Source of the DNA: Chroogloeocystis siderophila 5.2 s.c.1
GTDB lineage: Bacteria; Cyanobacteriota; Cyanobacteriia; Cyanobacteriales; Chroococcidiopsidaceae
NCBI RefSeq assembly: GCF_001904655.1
Contig: NZ_MRCC01000005.1
Location: forward strand, 248,001 to 312,000
Direction of reading: 5' to 3'
Length of the DNA: 64,000 nt
Part shown: positions 8,115-19,182 of the stretch, one piece after another
How positions within the stretch are numbered: the first letter of the stretch is position 1
Layout: every line of letters begins with the position of its first letter
Notes under the pieces: generated by a model
Databases searched by the model: none
The model's input: only the letters and a program-made list of their open reading frames with translations
Told to the model about the DNA's origin: nothing
Program-made: the position numbers and the translations under genes

Positions 8115-8996
8115 ATGTGGGACTATACAGATAAAGTCATGGAACTCTTCTACAATCCGAAAAACCAGGGATTGTTAGAAGACAATCAAGAACCAGGAAT
8201 CGCAGTTGTCTTTGGTGAAGTGGGTAGCATAGCTTGCGGAGATGCCCTAAGACTACACCTCAAAATAGATGTAGACAACGAAAAAATCCTGGATGCGCGT
8301 TTTCAAACTTTTGGTTGTACGAGTGCGATCGCATCTTCTTCAGCATTAACTGAGTTAATTAAAGGTTTAACTTTAGATCAAGCGCTCAAAGTCACCAATA
8401 AAGACATTGCCGAATACTTAGGTGGTTTGCCAGAAGCCAAGATGCACTGTTCCGTAATGGGACAAGAAGCGCTAGAAGCGGCAATTTTCAAATACCGAGG
8501 TATTCCAATAGATGTACATGAAGAAGATGAAGGAGCATTAATCTGTAGTTGCTTTGGGATCAGCGAGTCTAAGATTCGCCGCGTCATTCAAGAAAATAAC
8601 CTGACAACTGCTGAACAAGTAACAAGCTATGTAAAGGCGGGTGGTGGGTGCGGTTCATGTCTTGCAGACATCGATGACTTAATTGCTGCGGTGACTAAGG
8701 AATCTGCCCTAAACATGGCTACAGATATTGCAACCGCACAGGAACAATCGCAACGTCCGCTGACGACTGTGCAAAAAATTGCCTTGATTCAAAAAGTTTT
8801 AGATGAAGAAGTTAGACCTCTGCTCATTGCTGATGGTGGAGATGTCGAATTATACGACGTAGAAGGAGATCACGTCCAGGTGACATTGCAAGGTGCTTGC
8901 GGTTCGTGTTCTAGCAGTACAGCAACGCTCAAAGTTGCGATTGAAGCCAAGTTACAAGAACGGATTAGCCAAAATTTGCTAGTAGAAGCAGTTTAG
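8115..8996 (+). CDS. nifU: Fe-S scaffold protein NifU
   Basis: A three-domain NifU of 293 residues. The IscU-like N-domain has cysteines in SIACGDALRL, FGCTSAIASS and KMHCSVMG. The central BFD-type [2Fe-2S] domain has ICSCFGISESKIRR and GGGCGSCLADID. The C-terminal Nfu domain has DGGDVELYDVEG and the CGSC of QGACGSCSSST. It assembles [4Fe-4S] clusters for NifH and other nif proteins with sulfur from NifS. The length is typical and all expected cysteines are seen. The ribosome-binding site is weak. Confidence 0.96.
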   Translation: MWDYTDKVMELFYNPKNQGLLEDNQEPGIAVVFGEVGSIACGDALRLHLKIDVDNEKILDARFQTFGCTSAIASSSALTELIKGLTLDQALKVTNKDIAEYLGGLPEAKMHCSVMGQEALEAAIFKYRGIPIDVHEEDEGALICSCFGISESKIRRVIQENNLTTAEQVTSYVKAGGGCGSCLADIDDLIAAVTKESALNMATDIATAQEQSQRPLTTVQKIALIQKVLDEEVRPLLIADGGDVELYDVEGDHVQVTLQGACGSCSSSTATLKVAIEAKLQERISQNLLVEAV

Positions 8997-9050
8997 TCTT
9001 TGGGCAATACAGGAGCAATATGCACCATTATTCTTTCCGAACCCATGTTT

Positions 9051-9097
9051 TTGCTGTTGAGCGATCGCCACCAAAAAATTTGCTGTTGAGCGATCGC
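9051..9097. repeat. 18-bp direct repeat with HIP1 core upstream of nifH
   Basis: TTGCTGTTGAGCGATCGC occurs at 9051-9068 and again at 9080-9097, 29 bases apart, in the 145-base nifU-nifH gap. Each copy holds GCGATCGC (HIP1). It lies 45-90 bases before the nifH ATG, so it could affect the nifH leader or a secondary nifH promoter, or may be a slippage duplication. Confidence 0.7.
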
Positions 9098-9105
9098 ATC
9101 GATAA

Positions 9106-10032
<927 letters not shown>

Positions 10033-10115
10033 TTCAAAGAGGGGCGACAGGGGTAAGGCAGTGCCTTACCCGCACTTTCCCCTAACTCCCCATTTTTAAC
10101 AAAGAGAGGCAGAAT

Positions 10116-11582
10116 ATGACACCTCCAGAAGACATTTTAGAAACCACCACAGTAGACAAGAAAGCACTCATCAAAGAAGTCTTAGCAGTTTACCCAGACA
10201 AAGCGAAGAAAAAGCGGGAAAAACACCTCAACGTTTACGAAGAAGGCAAATCTGACTGCGGCGTTAAATCAAACATCAAGTCCGTTCCTGGTTCCATGAC
10301 CACCCGTGGCTGTGCTTATGCAGGTTCTAAGGGTGTGGTTTGGGGTCCGATCAAAGACATGATCCACATTAGTCATGGTCCTGTAGGTTGCGGTTATTAC
10401 TCGTGGTCTGGTCGTCGTAACTACTACATCGGTACGACCGGAATTGATACCTTCGGAACAATGCAATTTACTTCTGATTTTCAAGAGCGCGATATCGTTT
10501 TTGGCGGTGACAAAAAACTTGCTAAGCTGATTACCGAACTCGAAGACCTTTTCCCGCTTAATCGCGGTATTTCAATTCAGTCTGAATGTCCTATTGGTTT
10601 AATTGGTGATGATATTGAAGCCGTAGCCAAAAAGGCAACAAAAGAAACTGGTAAAACTGTTGTCCCTGTACGCTGCGAAGGCTTTCGGGGTGTTTCGCAG
10701 TCGCTGGGACACCACATCGCTAACGACTCGATCCGTGACTGGGTTTTCCCGCAAGCTGACAAGAAAAAGAAAGAATTGGGCGTTGAAGGAACACCTTATG
10801 ATGTTGCCATTATTGGAGACTACAACATTGGTGGTGATGCTTGGTCTAGCCGCATCTTACTAGAAGAAATCGGCTTGCGCGTAGTTGCTCAGTGGTCTGG
10901 AGATGGTACTTTAAACGAAATGATGCTGACTCCGACGGTGAAGTTGAATTTAGTTCACTGCTATCGTTCTATGAACTATATCAGCCGCCACATGGAAGAA
11001 GCGTATGGTATTCCTTGGTTAGAGTATAACTTCTTTGGTCCAACTAAGATTGCAGAATCTTTGCGCGAGATTGCTGCTAAGTTTGACGAAACAATTCAGC
11101 AAAAAGCCGAAGAAGTCATCGCGAAATATCAAGCCCAATGCGATGCCGTTGTAGCAAAATATCGCCCGCGCTTAGAAGGTAAAACAGTCGCACTCATGGT
11201 TGGTGGCTTGCGTCCGCGCCACGTCGTCCCAGCTTTCTACGATTTGGGGATGAAGTTGATTGGTACAGGCTATGAGTTTGGTCACAATGATGACTACAAG
11301 CGTACTACTCACTACATTGAAAATGGCACGTTGATTTATGATGACGTTTCTGCCTATGAATTCGAGCAGTTTGTTAAAGAATTAAAGCCGGATTTGATCG
11401 CCTCTGGTATCAAAGAAAAATACGTCTTCCAGAAAATGGCATTGCCTTTCCGTCAGATGCACTCCTGGGATTACTCTGGTCCATACCACGGCTATGACGG
11501 TTTTGCAATTTTTGCCAGAGATATGGATTTAGCGCTGAATAGTCCTACCTGGAGTTTAATTGGCGCACCGTGGAAGAGATAG
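10116..11582 (+). CDS. nifD: Nitrogenase MoFe protein alpha subunit NifD
   Basis: The 488-residue alpha subunit. P-cluster cysteines lie in [22 protein letters not shown] and [13 protein letters not shown]. The FeMo-co ligands are the Cys of [11 protein letters not shown] and the His of [31 protein letters not shown] is also present. These residues mark a Mo nitrogenase and not a VnfD/AnfD. The gene is continuous; the 11-bp segment where the Nostoc nifD excision element recombines is present as a near-match at 11468-11478. Confidence 0.98.
   Translation: MTPPEDILETTTVDKKALIKEVLAVYPDKAKKKREKHLNVYEEGKSDCGVKSNIKSVPGSMTTRGCAYAGSKGVVWGPIKDMIHISHGPVGCGYYSWSGRRNYYIGTTGIDTFGTMQFTSDFQERDIVFGGDKKLAKLITELEDLFPLNRGISIQSECPIGLIGDDIEAVAKKATKETGKTVVPVRCEGFRGVSQSLGHHIANDSIRDWVFPQADKKKKELGVEGTPYDVAIIGDYNIGGDAWSSRILLEEIGLRVVAQWSGDGTLNEMMLTPTVKLNLVHCYRSMNYISRHMEEAYGIPWLEYNFFGPTKIAESLREIAAKFDETIQQKAEEVIAKYQAQCDAVVAKYRPRLEGKTVALMVGGLRPRHVVPAFYDLGMKLIGTGYEFGHNDDYKRTTHYIENGTLIYDDVSAYEFEQFVKELKPDLIASGIKEKYVFQKMALPFRQMHSWDYSGPYHGYDGFAIFARDMDLALNSPTWSLIGAPWKR
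11468..11478 (+). other. Intact site resembling the nifD-element (XisA) recombination core
   Basis: GGATTACTCTG within the conserved HSWDYSG codons differs at one base from GGATTACTCCG, the directly repeated core used by the nifD element of heterocystous Anabaena. Here no element is inserted. The site is dictated by protein conservation, so this is an unoccupied target-like sequence and not proof of past integration. Confidence 0.5.
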
Positions 11583-11719
11583 GGAGCAGAGGAGCTTCAG
11601 GAGAAATTAAAAGTAATCTTCTCCTGAAGCTCCCATCATCTGAGAACTTGATCTGCTTCTAAATGAAAAGTATTGATTTCTAATTCCATATCCTCAACTT
11701 TTAATGTCGGAGAAGAGTC

Positions 11720-13258
11720 ATGGCTCAAAATAATGTAGATAAAATTCAAGACCACGCAACGCTATTTCATCAAGGCGAGTATCAAGAGTTATTTCAGGCG
11801 AAGAAGGAGTTTGAAGGTGGACATAGCGCAGAAGAAGTTGCTCGCATTGCTGAGTGGACGAAAACTTGGGAGTACCGCGAAAAGAATTTTGCTCGTGAAG
11901 CTTTGACGGTTAACCCTGCTAAGGCTTGTCAACCTTTGGGTGCAATTCTTGCTGCTGTTGGGTTTGAAGGTACTTTACCGTTTGTTCACGGTTCGCAAGG
12001 TTGTGTTGCCTATTTCCGCACGCACTTTACCCGTCATTTCAAAGAACCATTCGCTGCAGTTTCTTCTTCAATGACTGAGGATGCAGCAGTGTTTGGCGGA
12101 CTCAATAACATGATTGATGGCTTGGCGAATAGTTACAATCTCTACAAGCCTAAAATGATTGCGCTATGTACTACTTGCATGGCAGAGGTTATTGGGGATG
12201 ACTTGGGTGCTTTTATCAAGACATCTAAAGAGAAAGGTTCGGTTCCTGAAAATTTTCCTGTACCGTATGCTCATACCCCTAGCTTTGTCGGCTCTCACAT
12301 CACGGGCTATGACAATATGATGAAAGGAATTTTGTCGAATTTAACGGAAGGCAAAAAGCAAGCAACGACTAACGGCAAGATCAATTTTATTCCTGGTTTT
12401 GAAACTTATATCGGTAACTTGCGCGAAGTGAAGCGGTTAGCATCGTTGATGGGTGTGAATTACACGCTACTCGCAGATAATTCCGACTACCTCGATTCAC
12501 CTAATGATGGCGAGTACCGGATGTATCAAGGCGGGACAAATTTAGAAGATGCGGCAGATTCGATCAATGCTGAAGCTACTATTGCCTTCCAAGCATACTC
12601 CACTACTAAGACGCGGGAATATCTTGAGAAAGAATGGGGGCAAAAAACCTTTGTCTGTCGTCCTGTCGGTGTCCGAGGTACGGATGAGTTTTTGATGAAG
12701 CTTGCAGAATTGACCGGACAGCCGATTCCTAAAGAACTCGAAGACGAACGCGGGCGGGCAGTAGATGCATTAACTGATTCGCAAGCATGGTTGCATGGTA
12801 AGCGTGTCGCGCTGTATGGCGATCCCGATCTAGTGATTGGATTGGTGCAATTTTTACTCGAAGTTGGCGCGGAACCTGTACATATTGTAGTGACGAACAG
12901 CAATGAGGTATTTGAGCAAGAGTTGCAAGCGATTTTAGATGCGAGTCCCTTTGGTAGTACTGCCAAGATTTGGGGTGGTAAGGATTTGTGGCATATGCGA
13001 TCGCTTCTATTTACTGAACCTGTTGATTTGCTCATCGGTAATTCTTACGGTAAGTACCTATGGCGCGACACGCACACTCCCCTCGTACGCATCGGCTATC
13101 CAATTTTTGACCGCCATCACCTACATCGTTACGCAACGTTTGGCTATCAAGGTGCAATCAATCTCCTCAACTGGATTGTCAACACACTGCTTGACGAACT
13201 CGATCGCAATACGATTGTTCCGGCTAAGACGGATATTTCTTACGACTTGATTCGGTAG
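11720..13258 (+). CDS. nifK: Nitrogenase MoFe protein beta subunit NifK
   Basis: The 512-residue beta subunit forms the alpha2-beta2 MoFe protein with NifD. P-cluster cysteines are seen in [33 protein letters not shown] and [13 protein letters not shown]. The C-terminal [20 protein letters not shown] matches the family. GTCGGAGAAGAG precedes the ATG. The length is typical for cyanobacteria. It is separated from nifD by 137 bases that include an AGAGGAGCTTCAGGAGAA repeat-like stretch. Confidence 0.97.
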   Translation: MAQNNVDKIQDHATLFHQGEYQELFQAKKEFEGGHSAEEVARIAEWTKTWEYREKNFAREALTVNPAKACQPLGAILAAVGFEGTLPFVHGSQGCVAYFRTHFTRHFKEPFAAVSSSMTEDAAVFGGLNNMIDGLANSYNLYKPKMIALCTTCMAEVIGDDLGAFIKTSKEKGSVPENFPVPYAHTPSFVGSHITGYDNMMKGILSNLTEGKKQATTNGKINFIPGFETYIGNLREVKRLASLMGVNYTLLADNSDYLDSPNDGEYRMYQGGTNLEDAADSINAEATIAFQAYSTTKTREYLEKEWGQKTFVCRPVGVRGTDEFLMKLAELTGQPIPKELEDERGRAVDALTDSQAWLHGKRVALYGDPDLVIGLVQFLLEVGAEPVHIVVTNSNEVFEQELQAILDASPFGSTAKIWGGKDLWHMRSLLFTEPVDLLIGNSYGKYLWRDTHTPLVRIGYPIFDRHHLHRYATFGYQGAINLLNWIVNTLLDELDRNTIVPAKTDISYDLIR

Positions 13259-13336
13259 TCAAAAGTTGAGGAGTTTCCTCTGCTTCCTCTGCTCACTTCA
13301 CAAGCAGTCTTTAACTCAACACAGATATCACCCGCC

Positions 13337-16090
13337 ATGAAAATCACCCAAGGCAAAATTAACGAACTGCTCAGCGAACCAGGTTGCGAACACAATCACC
13401 ACAAGCATGGGCAAAAGAAAAAGTCTTGTCAACAACAAGCACAGCCAGGGGCGGCTCAAGGCGGTTGTGCTTTTGATGGAGCAGCGATCGCTCTTGTCCC
13501 GATTACTGATGCAGCGCATTTAGTCCACGGACCGATCGCTTGTGCGGGAAACTCTTGGGGAAGTCGTGGTAGTCTCTCGTCTGATTCTCATCTCTACAAA
13601 ATGGGTTTTACGACTGACTTGAGTGAGAACGATATCATCTTCGGCGGCGAGAAAAAGCTGTACAAAGCCATCTTAGAAGTACAACAACGCTATCAACCTG
13701 CGGCTGTGTTTGTTTACTCCACTTGTGTTACAGCCTTGATTGGCGATGATTTAAACGCAGTCTGCGAAGCCGCTGCTCAGAAAACAGGTGTACCTGTGAT
13801 TCCTGTCAATTCCCCAGGGTTTATTGGTAGTAAAAATCTTGGTAATCGCGTGGGTGGAGAAGCTTTACTCGAATACGTTATCGGTAGTGCTGAACCTGAA
13901 TATACGACTCCTTACGATATCAATTTAATTGGCGAGTACAACATTGCCGGAGAATTATGGGGAGTTCTACCTTTACTCGAAAAAGTCGGGGTTCGCGTTC
14001 TTGCCAAGATTACAGGTGATGCTAAATACAACGAAATCTGCTACGCTCACCGTGCCAAGCTGAATGTGATCATCTGCTCCAAAGCGTTGATCAATGTGGC
14101 AAGAAAGTTAGAGGAAAGCTACGGTATTCCGTATATCGAAGCATCTTTCTATGGCGTAGATGACATAAATCGCTGTTTGCGGAATATTGCGGCAAAATTG
14201 GGTGATGCGGCGATGCAAGCGCGAGTAGAACAATTAATTGCTGAAGAAACGGCGGCTTTAGATGTTGCCTTGGCTCCTTACCGCGCTCGACTCAAAGGTA
14301 AGCGTGTTGTCCTTTATACCGGAGGCGTGAAAAGTTGGTCGATTATCTCTGCGGCTAAAGACTTGGGGATGGAAGTTGTTGCCACTAGCACGAAAAAAAG
14401 TACCGAGGAAGACAAAGCCCGCATTAAAGAGTTACTCGGTAAAGATGGCATCATGCTGGAAAAAGGTAATGCTCAAGAACTTTTACGGACGATCGCCCAA
14501 ACAAAAGCCGATATGTTAATTGCTGGCGGTCGCAATCAATACACCGCACTCAAAGCCCGCATTCCCTTTTTGGATATCAATCAAGAACGCCATCATCCTT
14601 ACGCCGGATATGTAGGAATGATTGAAATGGCACGCGAACTCGATGAAGCCCTTTACAGCCCTGTCTGGGCACAAGTACGCAAATCTGCACCTTGGGAAAA
14701 GGAAGCAGAGGAGCAATTACCAATTACCAATTACCAGTTAGCAATTACCAATCACCAATCCAAAATCCAAAATTCCAAAAAATCAGTTGCAGTCAATCCT
14801 TTGAAACAAAGCCAACCTTTGGGTGCAGCCTTAGCATTTCTGGGATTAAAAGGTGTTATGCCACTGTTTCATGGTTCTCAAGGGTGTACTGCTTTTGCCA
14901 AAGTGATGTTGGTGCGGCATTTTCGTGAAGCTATTCCGCTATCGACTACGGCAATGACTGAAGTTAGCACAATCTTGGGTGGTGAGGACAATATCGAACA
15001 AGCAATTATAACGCTGATGGAAAAGTCAAAACCAGAAATTCTTGGTCTGTGTACTACTGGACTTACAGAAACGAGAGGTGATGATATGGAGGGTATCCTC
15101 AGAAATATCCGCAACCGTCACCCAGAATTATACGATTTGCCAATTGTCTTTGCGGCTACACCTGATTTTAAAGGTGCATTGCAAGATGGTTTTGCCGCTG
15201 CGATTGAAAGCATTGTCAAAGAACTACCGCAGCCTGGCGAAATCAAATTAGACCAAATCAATATTCTAGCGAGTTCGGCGTTTACTCCAGGGGATATACA
15301 CGAGATTAAAGAGATTGTATCTGCGTTTGGATTAAAACCGATTGTCGTACCGGATCTTTCCGCTTCACTTGACGGTCATTTGGATGATTCTTATAGTGCG
15401 GTGACAGGTGGGGGAACAACTTTGGCAGAACTACGACAAATGGGTAGTTCGGTATTTACGCTCGCACTTGGCGAAAGCGTACGTGGTGCAGCAGAAAGCT
15501 TGCAAAAACAGTTTGGCATACCTTATGAGGTGTTTGGGCAACTAACAGGATTAGCCGCAGTCGATGACTTCTTGCAAGGATTAATCGATCTTAGTGGTAA
15601 CTCAGTGCCAGAAAAGTACTTTCACCAACGCCGCCAGTTGCAAGATGCGATGCTTGATACTCACTTTTACTTCGGGCGCAAGCGAGTGTCGTTAGCACTT
15701 GAACCTGATTTACTATGGTCAATTGCTTGGTTTTTACGCTCGATGGGTAGTGAAATTCACGCGGCTGTGACAACGACAAAATCACCACTTTTAGAGCAAC
15801 TTCCTGTTGCAAGCGTCACGGTTGGCGATTTGGAAGATTTTGAGCAACTTGCAGTCGGTTCTGACTTATTAATTGCGAATTCTCATGGAAAAGCGATCAG
15901 CCATCGTTTGCATACTCTTTTCTATCGTCTTGGTTTTCCCATCTTTGATCGCTTGGGTAACGGACAGCGCTGTACTGTCGGCTACCGAGGAACTACGCAA
16001 CTGCTATTTGATCTTGGCAACTTGTTTCTTGAAGCAGAAGAAGCAGAGGGTGCAGGGAAAGTCACTACTAATTACCAATCACTTATCTAA
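13337..16090 (+). CDS. nifEN: Fused FeMo-cofactor scaffold protein NifE-NifN
   Basis: One open frame of 917 codons covers both subunits of the NifEN scaffold that matures NifB-co into FeMo-co. Residues 1-455 are Nif[55 protein letters not shown], and the C-terminal SAPWEKEA. Residues about 480-910 are Nif[52 protein letters not shown]. The joint (about 455-479) is translated from an AATTACC-rich dispersed repeat, and the last 20 residues ([10 protein letters not shown] onward) are also repeat-derived. There is no stop or frameshift between halves. NifE-NifN fusions are, as I recall, known from some other cyanobacteria. Confidence 0.95.
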   Translation: MKITQGKINELLSEPGCEHNHHKHGQKKKSCQQQAQPGAAQGGCAFDGAAIALVPITDAAHLVHGPIACAGNSWGSRGSLSSDSHLYKMGFTTDLSENDIIFGGEKKLYKAILEVQQRYQPAAVFVYSTCVTALIGDDLNAVCEAAAQKTGVPVIPVNSPGFIGSKNLGNRVGGEALLEYVIGSAEPEYTTPYDINLIGEYNIAGELWGVLPLLEKVGVRVLAKITGDAKYNEICYAHRAKLNVIICSKALINVARKLEESYGIPYIEASFYGVDDINRCLRNIAAKLGDAAMQARVEQLIAEETAALDVALAPYRARLKGKRVVLYTGGVKSWSIISAAKDLGMEVVATSTKKSTEEDKARIKELLGKDGIMLEKGNAQELLRTIAQTKADMLIAGGRNQYTALKARIPFLDINQERHHPYAGYVGMIEMARELDEALYSPVWAQVRKSAPWEKEAEEQLPITNYQLAITNHQSKIQNSKKSVAVNPLKQSQPLGAALAFLGLKGVMPLFHGSQGCTAFAKVMLVRHFREAIPLSTTAMTEVSTILGGEDNIEQAIITLMEKSKPEILGLCTTGLTETRGDDMEGILRNIRNRHPELYDLPIVFAATPDFKGALQDGFAAAIESIVKELPQPGEIKLDQINILASSAFTPGDIHEIKEIVSAFGLKPIVVPDLSASLDGHLDDSYSAVTGGGTTLAELRQMGSSVFTLALGESVRGAAESLQKQFGIPYEVFGQLTGLAAVDDFLQGLIDLSGNSVPEKYFHQRRQLQDAMLDTHFYFGRKRVSLALEPDLLWSIAWFLRSMGSEIHAAVTTTKSPLLEQLPVASVTVGDLEDFEQLAVGSDLLIANSHGKAISHRLHTLFYRLGFPIFDRLGNGQRCTVGYRGTTQLLFDLGNLFLEAEEAEGAGKVTTNYQSLI
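14697..14782 (+). repeat. AATTACC-type dispersed repeat forming the NifE-NifN linker
   Basis: The stretch starts with AAAAGGAAGCAGAGGAG, then has repeated CAATTACC units, then CAAAATCCAAAATTCC. The same families occur outside genes at 13262-13300, 16031-16087, 43739-43760, 44447-44475 and 27501-27530. Here the repeat lies inside the coding frame and encodes [18 protein letters not shown] and the following KIQNSKK. It occupies the place of a nifE-nifN intergenic gap. Confidence 0.8.
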
Positions 16091-16102
16091 CGGAGGATAA
16101 TT

Positions 16103-16507
16103 ATGAAAATTGCCTTCACAACAAACGATCAAATTCATATTAATGCTCATTTTGGCTGGGCGAGAAAGATTGATGTTTATGAAGTGACACCAGATGAATA
16201 TAAGTTTATCAAAACTCTGCGATTTGATGGCGATCTTAAAGAAGATGGCAATGAGGATAAATTAGTACCAAAAATTGAAGCTTTGGCTGATTGCACAATT
16301 GTTTATGTATCTGCCATTGGTGGCAGTGCAGCAGCTCGATTGATTAAAAAACGCATTACACCAATCAAGGCAAGATCTGAAGATGACAAAATTACTGATG
16401 TTTTGGAAAGATTAGTCCAGACATTAAAAGGTAGTCCTCCTCCTTGGTTAAGAAAAGCTTTGCAACAAAAATCATCGAACTTTTTAGAAGAGGAAGTAAC
16501 TGTATGA
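16103..16507 (+). CDS. nifX: NifX cofactor-carrier protein
   Basis: A 134-residue NifX/NafY-superfamily protein that binds NifB-co or the VK-cluster and shuttles it during FeMo-co assembly. It begins MKIAFTTNDQIHINAHFGWA and shows YVSAIGGSAAARLIKK. It is related to the NifB C-terminal domain. CGGAGGATAATT gives a strong start. The stop overlaps the next ATG as ATGA, so translation of the DUF269 protein is coupled. Confidence 0.95.
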   Translation: MKIAFTTNDQIHINAHFGWARKIDVYEVTPDEYKFIKTLRFDGDLKEDGNEDKLVPKIEALADCTIVYVSAIGGSAAARLIKKRITPIKARSEDDKITDVLERLVQTLKGSPPPWLRKALQQKSSNFLEEEVTV

Positions 16508-16974
16508 CGACTGAAACCGTTAATCAAATTAATGAAGAAATTCTAAATTCTCCGTTTCTTCAAGAATTAGTTAGACAAATTCGCGCTCAAGATTCTTATG
16601 GATTTTATCGCAATTGGTCGAATGAATTGCTCGTTAAACCTTATGTTATCAGCAAAGAAGCTAAGCGTAAAATTTCTGTTGAGGGTGATGTTGACCCTGT
16701 GACAAAAGCTAGAATTATGTCATTCTATCGCGCGATCGCTGCTCAAATCGAGCAAGAAACAGGCTTAATTTCGCAAGTTGTCATCGATTTGAGTCATGAA
16801 GGTTTCGGCTGGGCGCTGATTTTTTCAGGTCGTTTATTACTCGTTGCTAGAACTTTACGCGATGCTCAACGTTTTGGTTTTGATTCCTTAGAGAAACTGT
16901 TAGCTGAGGGAGAAAAGATGACACAAAAAGGTATTGAATTAGCACAGAAATACACTGAAGTTGCCAAAGTTTAA
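16504..16974 (+). CDS. NifX-associated nitrogen fixation protein (DUF269)
   Basis: A 156-residue DUF269 protein, a family found only beside nifX. It starts MTTETVNQINEEILNSPFLQ, with IRAQDSYGFYRNWSNELLVKPY and a C-terminal EKMTQKGIELAQKYTEVAKV. The precise role is unknown; the association with nifX and nifEN implies cofactor assembly. The start at 16504 uses the ATGA overlap with nifX. A longer frame from 16444 runs through nifX coding sequence and is rejected. Confidence 0.92.
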   Translation: MTTETVNQINEEILNSPFLQELVRQIRAQDSYGFYRNWSNELLVKPYVISKEAKRKISVEGDVDPVTKARIMSFYRAIAAQIEQETGLISQVVIDLSHEGFGWALIFSGRLLLVARTLRDAQRFGFDSLEKLLAEGEKMTQKGIELAQKYTEVAKV

Positions 16975-17061
16975 GAAGGCAGAAGGTAAAAGGAACTTTC
17001 AATATAGAGACGCAATGTAATATATTGTGTGTTCCTAAACGAGATTGAAAGGGAGAGATTT

Positions 17062-17295
17062 ATGGTACAAGCAGCAGAAATTGAGCCTACTGAACAAACG
17101 ATTGAAGATCTCAAACTGCAAATTAAGCGACTTAATAGTAAAGCTGGTCAAATGAAGATGGATCTTCACGATTTAGCTGAAGGCTTGCCCAAAGATTACC
17201 AAAATCTGACGACATTAGCAGCCCAAACCTATGAAATTTATCATCGTTTGCATGAGCTAAAGTCTCAGCTTAAAGATTGGGAGAAAAGAATATGA
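17062..17295 (+). CDS. DUF683 (CCE_0567-type) small nif protein
   Basis: A 77-residue, largely helical protein: MVQAAEIEPTEQTIEDLKLQ, IKRLNSKAGQMKMDLHDLAEGLP, then a second helix to KDWEKRI. It matches DUF683 proteins lying between the DUF269 gene and nifW in cyanobacteria. The start at 17062 is chosen for AAGGGAGAG seven bases upstream; an extension to 17029 lacks a site. The stop overlaps nifW. It probably forms a helical hairpin. Function is not established. Confidence 0.9.
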   Translation: MVQAAEIEPTEQTIEDLKLQIKRLNSKAGQMKMDLHDLAEGLPKDYQNLTTLAAQTYEIYHRLHELKSQLKDWEKRI

Positions 17296-17609
17296 AATGG
17301 GATGTTGATCGTTTCAATTCACTTGTAAATACAGAAGAATATTTTGAATTTTTTCGACTTCCTTATGATGCTCGAATTGTGCAAGTGAATCGCCTACATA
17401 TTTTGAAGTTGTTTTCGCAATATATTCGTGAAATTGATGCGAATAATCCAGACCTTAATCAAACAGAAAAACTAAGTTTGTACCGTCAAGCGCTTGAACG
17501 AGCTTACGAAGTTTTTCTAAATTCAACACCCCTCGAACAAAAGTTGTTCAAAGTATTTAACGAGAAGCCTAAAAACATTGTCATGTTAACAGAAATCACG
17601 ACAAATTAG
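17292..17609 (+). CDS. nifW: Nitrogenase stabilising/protective protein NifW
   Basis: A 105-residue NifW. It starts MKWDVDRFNSLVNTEEYFEF at 17292 and contains LPYDARIVQVNRLHILKLFSQY and LEQKLFKVFNEKP. NifW helps protect or mature the MoFe protein. The ATG overlaps the DUF683 stop (ATGA), and GAGAAAAG lies upstream within the preceding gene. The longer in-frame start at 17277 is not favoured. Confidence 0.93.
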   Translation: MKWDVDRFNSLVNTEEYFEFFRLPYDARIVQVNRLHILKLFSQYIREIDANNPDLNQTEKLSLYRQALERAYEVFLNSTPLEQKLFKVFNEKPKNIVMLTEITTN

Positions 17610-17618
17610 GAGAAAACA

Positions 17619-18407
17619 ATGGTACTCACACTGATCGAATTAGAACGCTACCGTCGCCAAATGACACTCCCCAATTTTGGTGAGGCGGCGCAGCAGCAAC
17701 TCAAGTCAGCAACAGTACTCGTGACAGGTGTAGGAGGATTAGGCGGTACAGCAGCGCTGTATCTAGCGGTAGCTGGTGTTGGGCGGCTGATTCTGGTTCG
17801 CGGTGGTGAGTTACGGCGAGATGATATGAATCGACAGATTCTCATGAGTGACGATTGGGTAGGTAAGCCACGGGTGTTTAAAGCTAAAGAAACGCTGGAG
17901 AGTATCAACCCTGATGTTGAAGTTGAAGCAGTGTTTGATTATGTCACTCCAGATAATGTCGATTTCTTGGTTCAATCTGCGGATCTCGCCCTTGACTGCG
18001 CCCACAACTTTGTGGAACGTGACTTATTAAATGCAGCTTGCGTGCGTTGGGGTAAACCAATGGTAGAAGCCGCAATGGATGGGATGGAAGCTTACCTAAC
18101 GACAATTGTCCCTGGCGTGACTCCGTGCTTATCTTGTTTGTTTCCTGAAAAACCCGAATGGGATCGGCGTGGTTTTTCTGTACTGGGTGCGGTTTCTGGT
18201 ACACTGGCGTGTTTAACGGCGCTAGAAGCTATTAAACTCATCACGGGATTTAGTCAGCCACTTTTATCGCAACTATTAACGATGGATTTGAATCAGATGA
18301 CGTTTGCAAAGCGTCGTTCTTATCGCGATCGCAATTGTCCAGTTTGCGGTAATTCACATTATTCTACTTCTCTACAAGTTGAGCGAGTTGCGGTTGCTAC
18401 GCATTAA
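17619..18407 (+). CDS. hesA: HesA, ThiF/MoeB-type adenylyltransferase
   Basis: A 262-residue E1-like enzyme with the nucleotide-binding GVGGLGGTAALYLAVAGVG, the Arg finger DDMNRQIL, zinc-type cysteines (CLSCLFPEKP and CPVCGN), and a Cys in the central loop. The reaction would be C-terminal adenylation of a small sulfur-carrier-like protein. In nif clusters HesA is thought to help cofactor, Mo or sulfur handling. TAGGAGAAAACA gives the start, ten bases after nifW. Confidence 0.92.
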   Translation: MVLTLIELERYRRQMTLPNFGEAAQQQLKSATVLVTGVGGLGGTAALYLAVAGVGRLILVRGGELRRDDMNRQILMSDDWVGKPRVFKAKETLESINPDVEVEAVFDYVTPDNVDFLVQSADLALDCAHNFVERDLLNAACVRWGKPMVEAAMDGMEAYLTTIVPGVTPCLSCLFPEKPEWDRRGFSVLGAVSGTLACLTALEAIKLITGFSQPLLSQLLTMDLNQMTFAKRRSYRDRNCPVCGNSHYSTSLQVERVAVATH

Positions 18408-18440
18408 TTCTACTCACAAAATTACCAATTAGGAGATTTT

Positions 18441-18806
18441 ATGGCTTTAACCTTAACCGAAGCAGCCGAATTTCGACTTCGTACCTTTTTACAAGCTTCT
18501 AGCAAAGACGTTAGCCAACGGGGTATTCGTGTTGCAGTTAATGATGGTGGTTGCAGTGGCTATCAGTATTCTTTAAATATTACCAGTGCGCCGCAGGCGG
18601 ATGACATTGTGATCCAACAAGGTAAGTTACAGATTTACATTGACGCACAAAGTGCGCCCTTACTCGAAGGTGTTGTCATCGATTTTGTCGATGGTTTGCT
18701 AGAAAGCGGCTTTAAGTTTAGCAATCCTAATGCTACTGATACCTGTGGCTGTGGGAAATCATTCCAAGCGGGCGATTGTACTCCTGCTGGTGTCCCTTGT
18801 AGCTAA
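18441..18806 (+). CDS. hesB: HesB/IscA-type A-type Fe-S carrier
   Basis: A 121-residue HesB/IscA protein beginning MALTLTEAAEFRLRTFLQAS. The three conserved cysteines lie in NDGGCSGYQYSL and TDTCGCGKSF; additional cysteines near the end (GDCTPAGVPCS) are typical of the nif version. It carries [2Fe-2S] or [4Fe-4S] clusters to nif targets. It sits between hesA and fdxH with ATTAGGAGATTTT before the ATG. Confidence 0.94.
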   Translation: MALTLTEAAEFRLRTFLQASSKDVSQRGIRVAVNDGGCSGYQYSLNITSAPQADDIVIQQGKLQIYIDAQSAPLLEGVVIDFVDGLLESGFKFSNPNATDTCGCGKSFQAGDCTPAGVPCS

Positions 18807-18824
18807 TTTTTGGAGGATAAAATA

Positions 18825-19124
18825 ATGACGACTTATCAAGTGCATTTAATTAATAAAAAGCGATCGCTTGACGTCACAATTCCTGTTGACGAAAATACCA
18901 CGATTCTTGATGCGGCAGAAGAGGAAGGACTCGATTTACCTTTTTCCTGTCACTCTGGTTCTTGTTCGAGTTGCGTCGGTAAAGTTGTTGAAGGTGAAAT
19001 TGATCAATCAGATCAAGTATTTCTTGATGAGGATCAAGTTGCTAAAGGATTTGTACTTCTCTGTGTCGCCTATCCCCGTTCTGATTGTACGATTCGCACA
19101 CATCAGGAGGCTTATTTAGTTTGA
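18825..19124 (+). CDS. fdxH: Plant-type [2Fe-2S] ferredoxin FdxH
   Basis: A 99-residue nitrogenase electron donor. The [2Fe-2S] loop is [20 protein letters not shown] with the fourth Cys in FVLLCVAYP. The start at 18825 ([13 protein letters not shown]) follows TGGAGGATAAA; a five-codon extension upstream is not supported. FdxH is distinguished from photosynthetic PetF by its nif context and the basic [15 protein letters not shown] start. Confidence 0.95.
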   Translation: MTTYQVHLINKKRSLDVTIPVDENTTILDAAEEEGLDLPFSCHSGSCSSCVGKVVEGEIDQSDQVFLDEDQVAKGFVLLCVAYPRSDCTIRTHQEAYLV

Positions 19125-19182
19125 TACTTTATTTGGTACTGCTGAATCGACGTGTGAATCGTTGAGTAACTATGACATTCTA

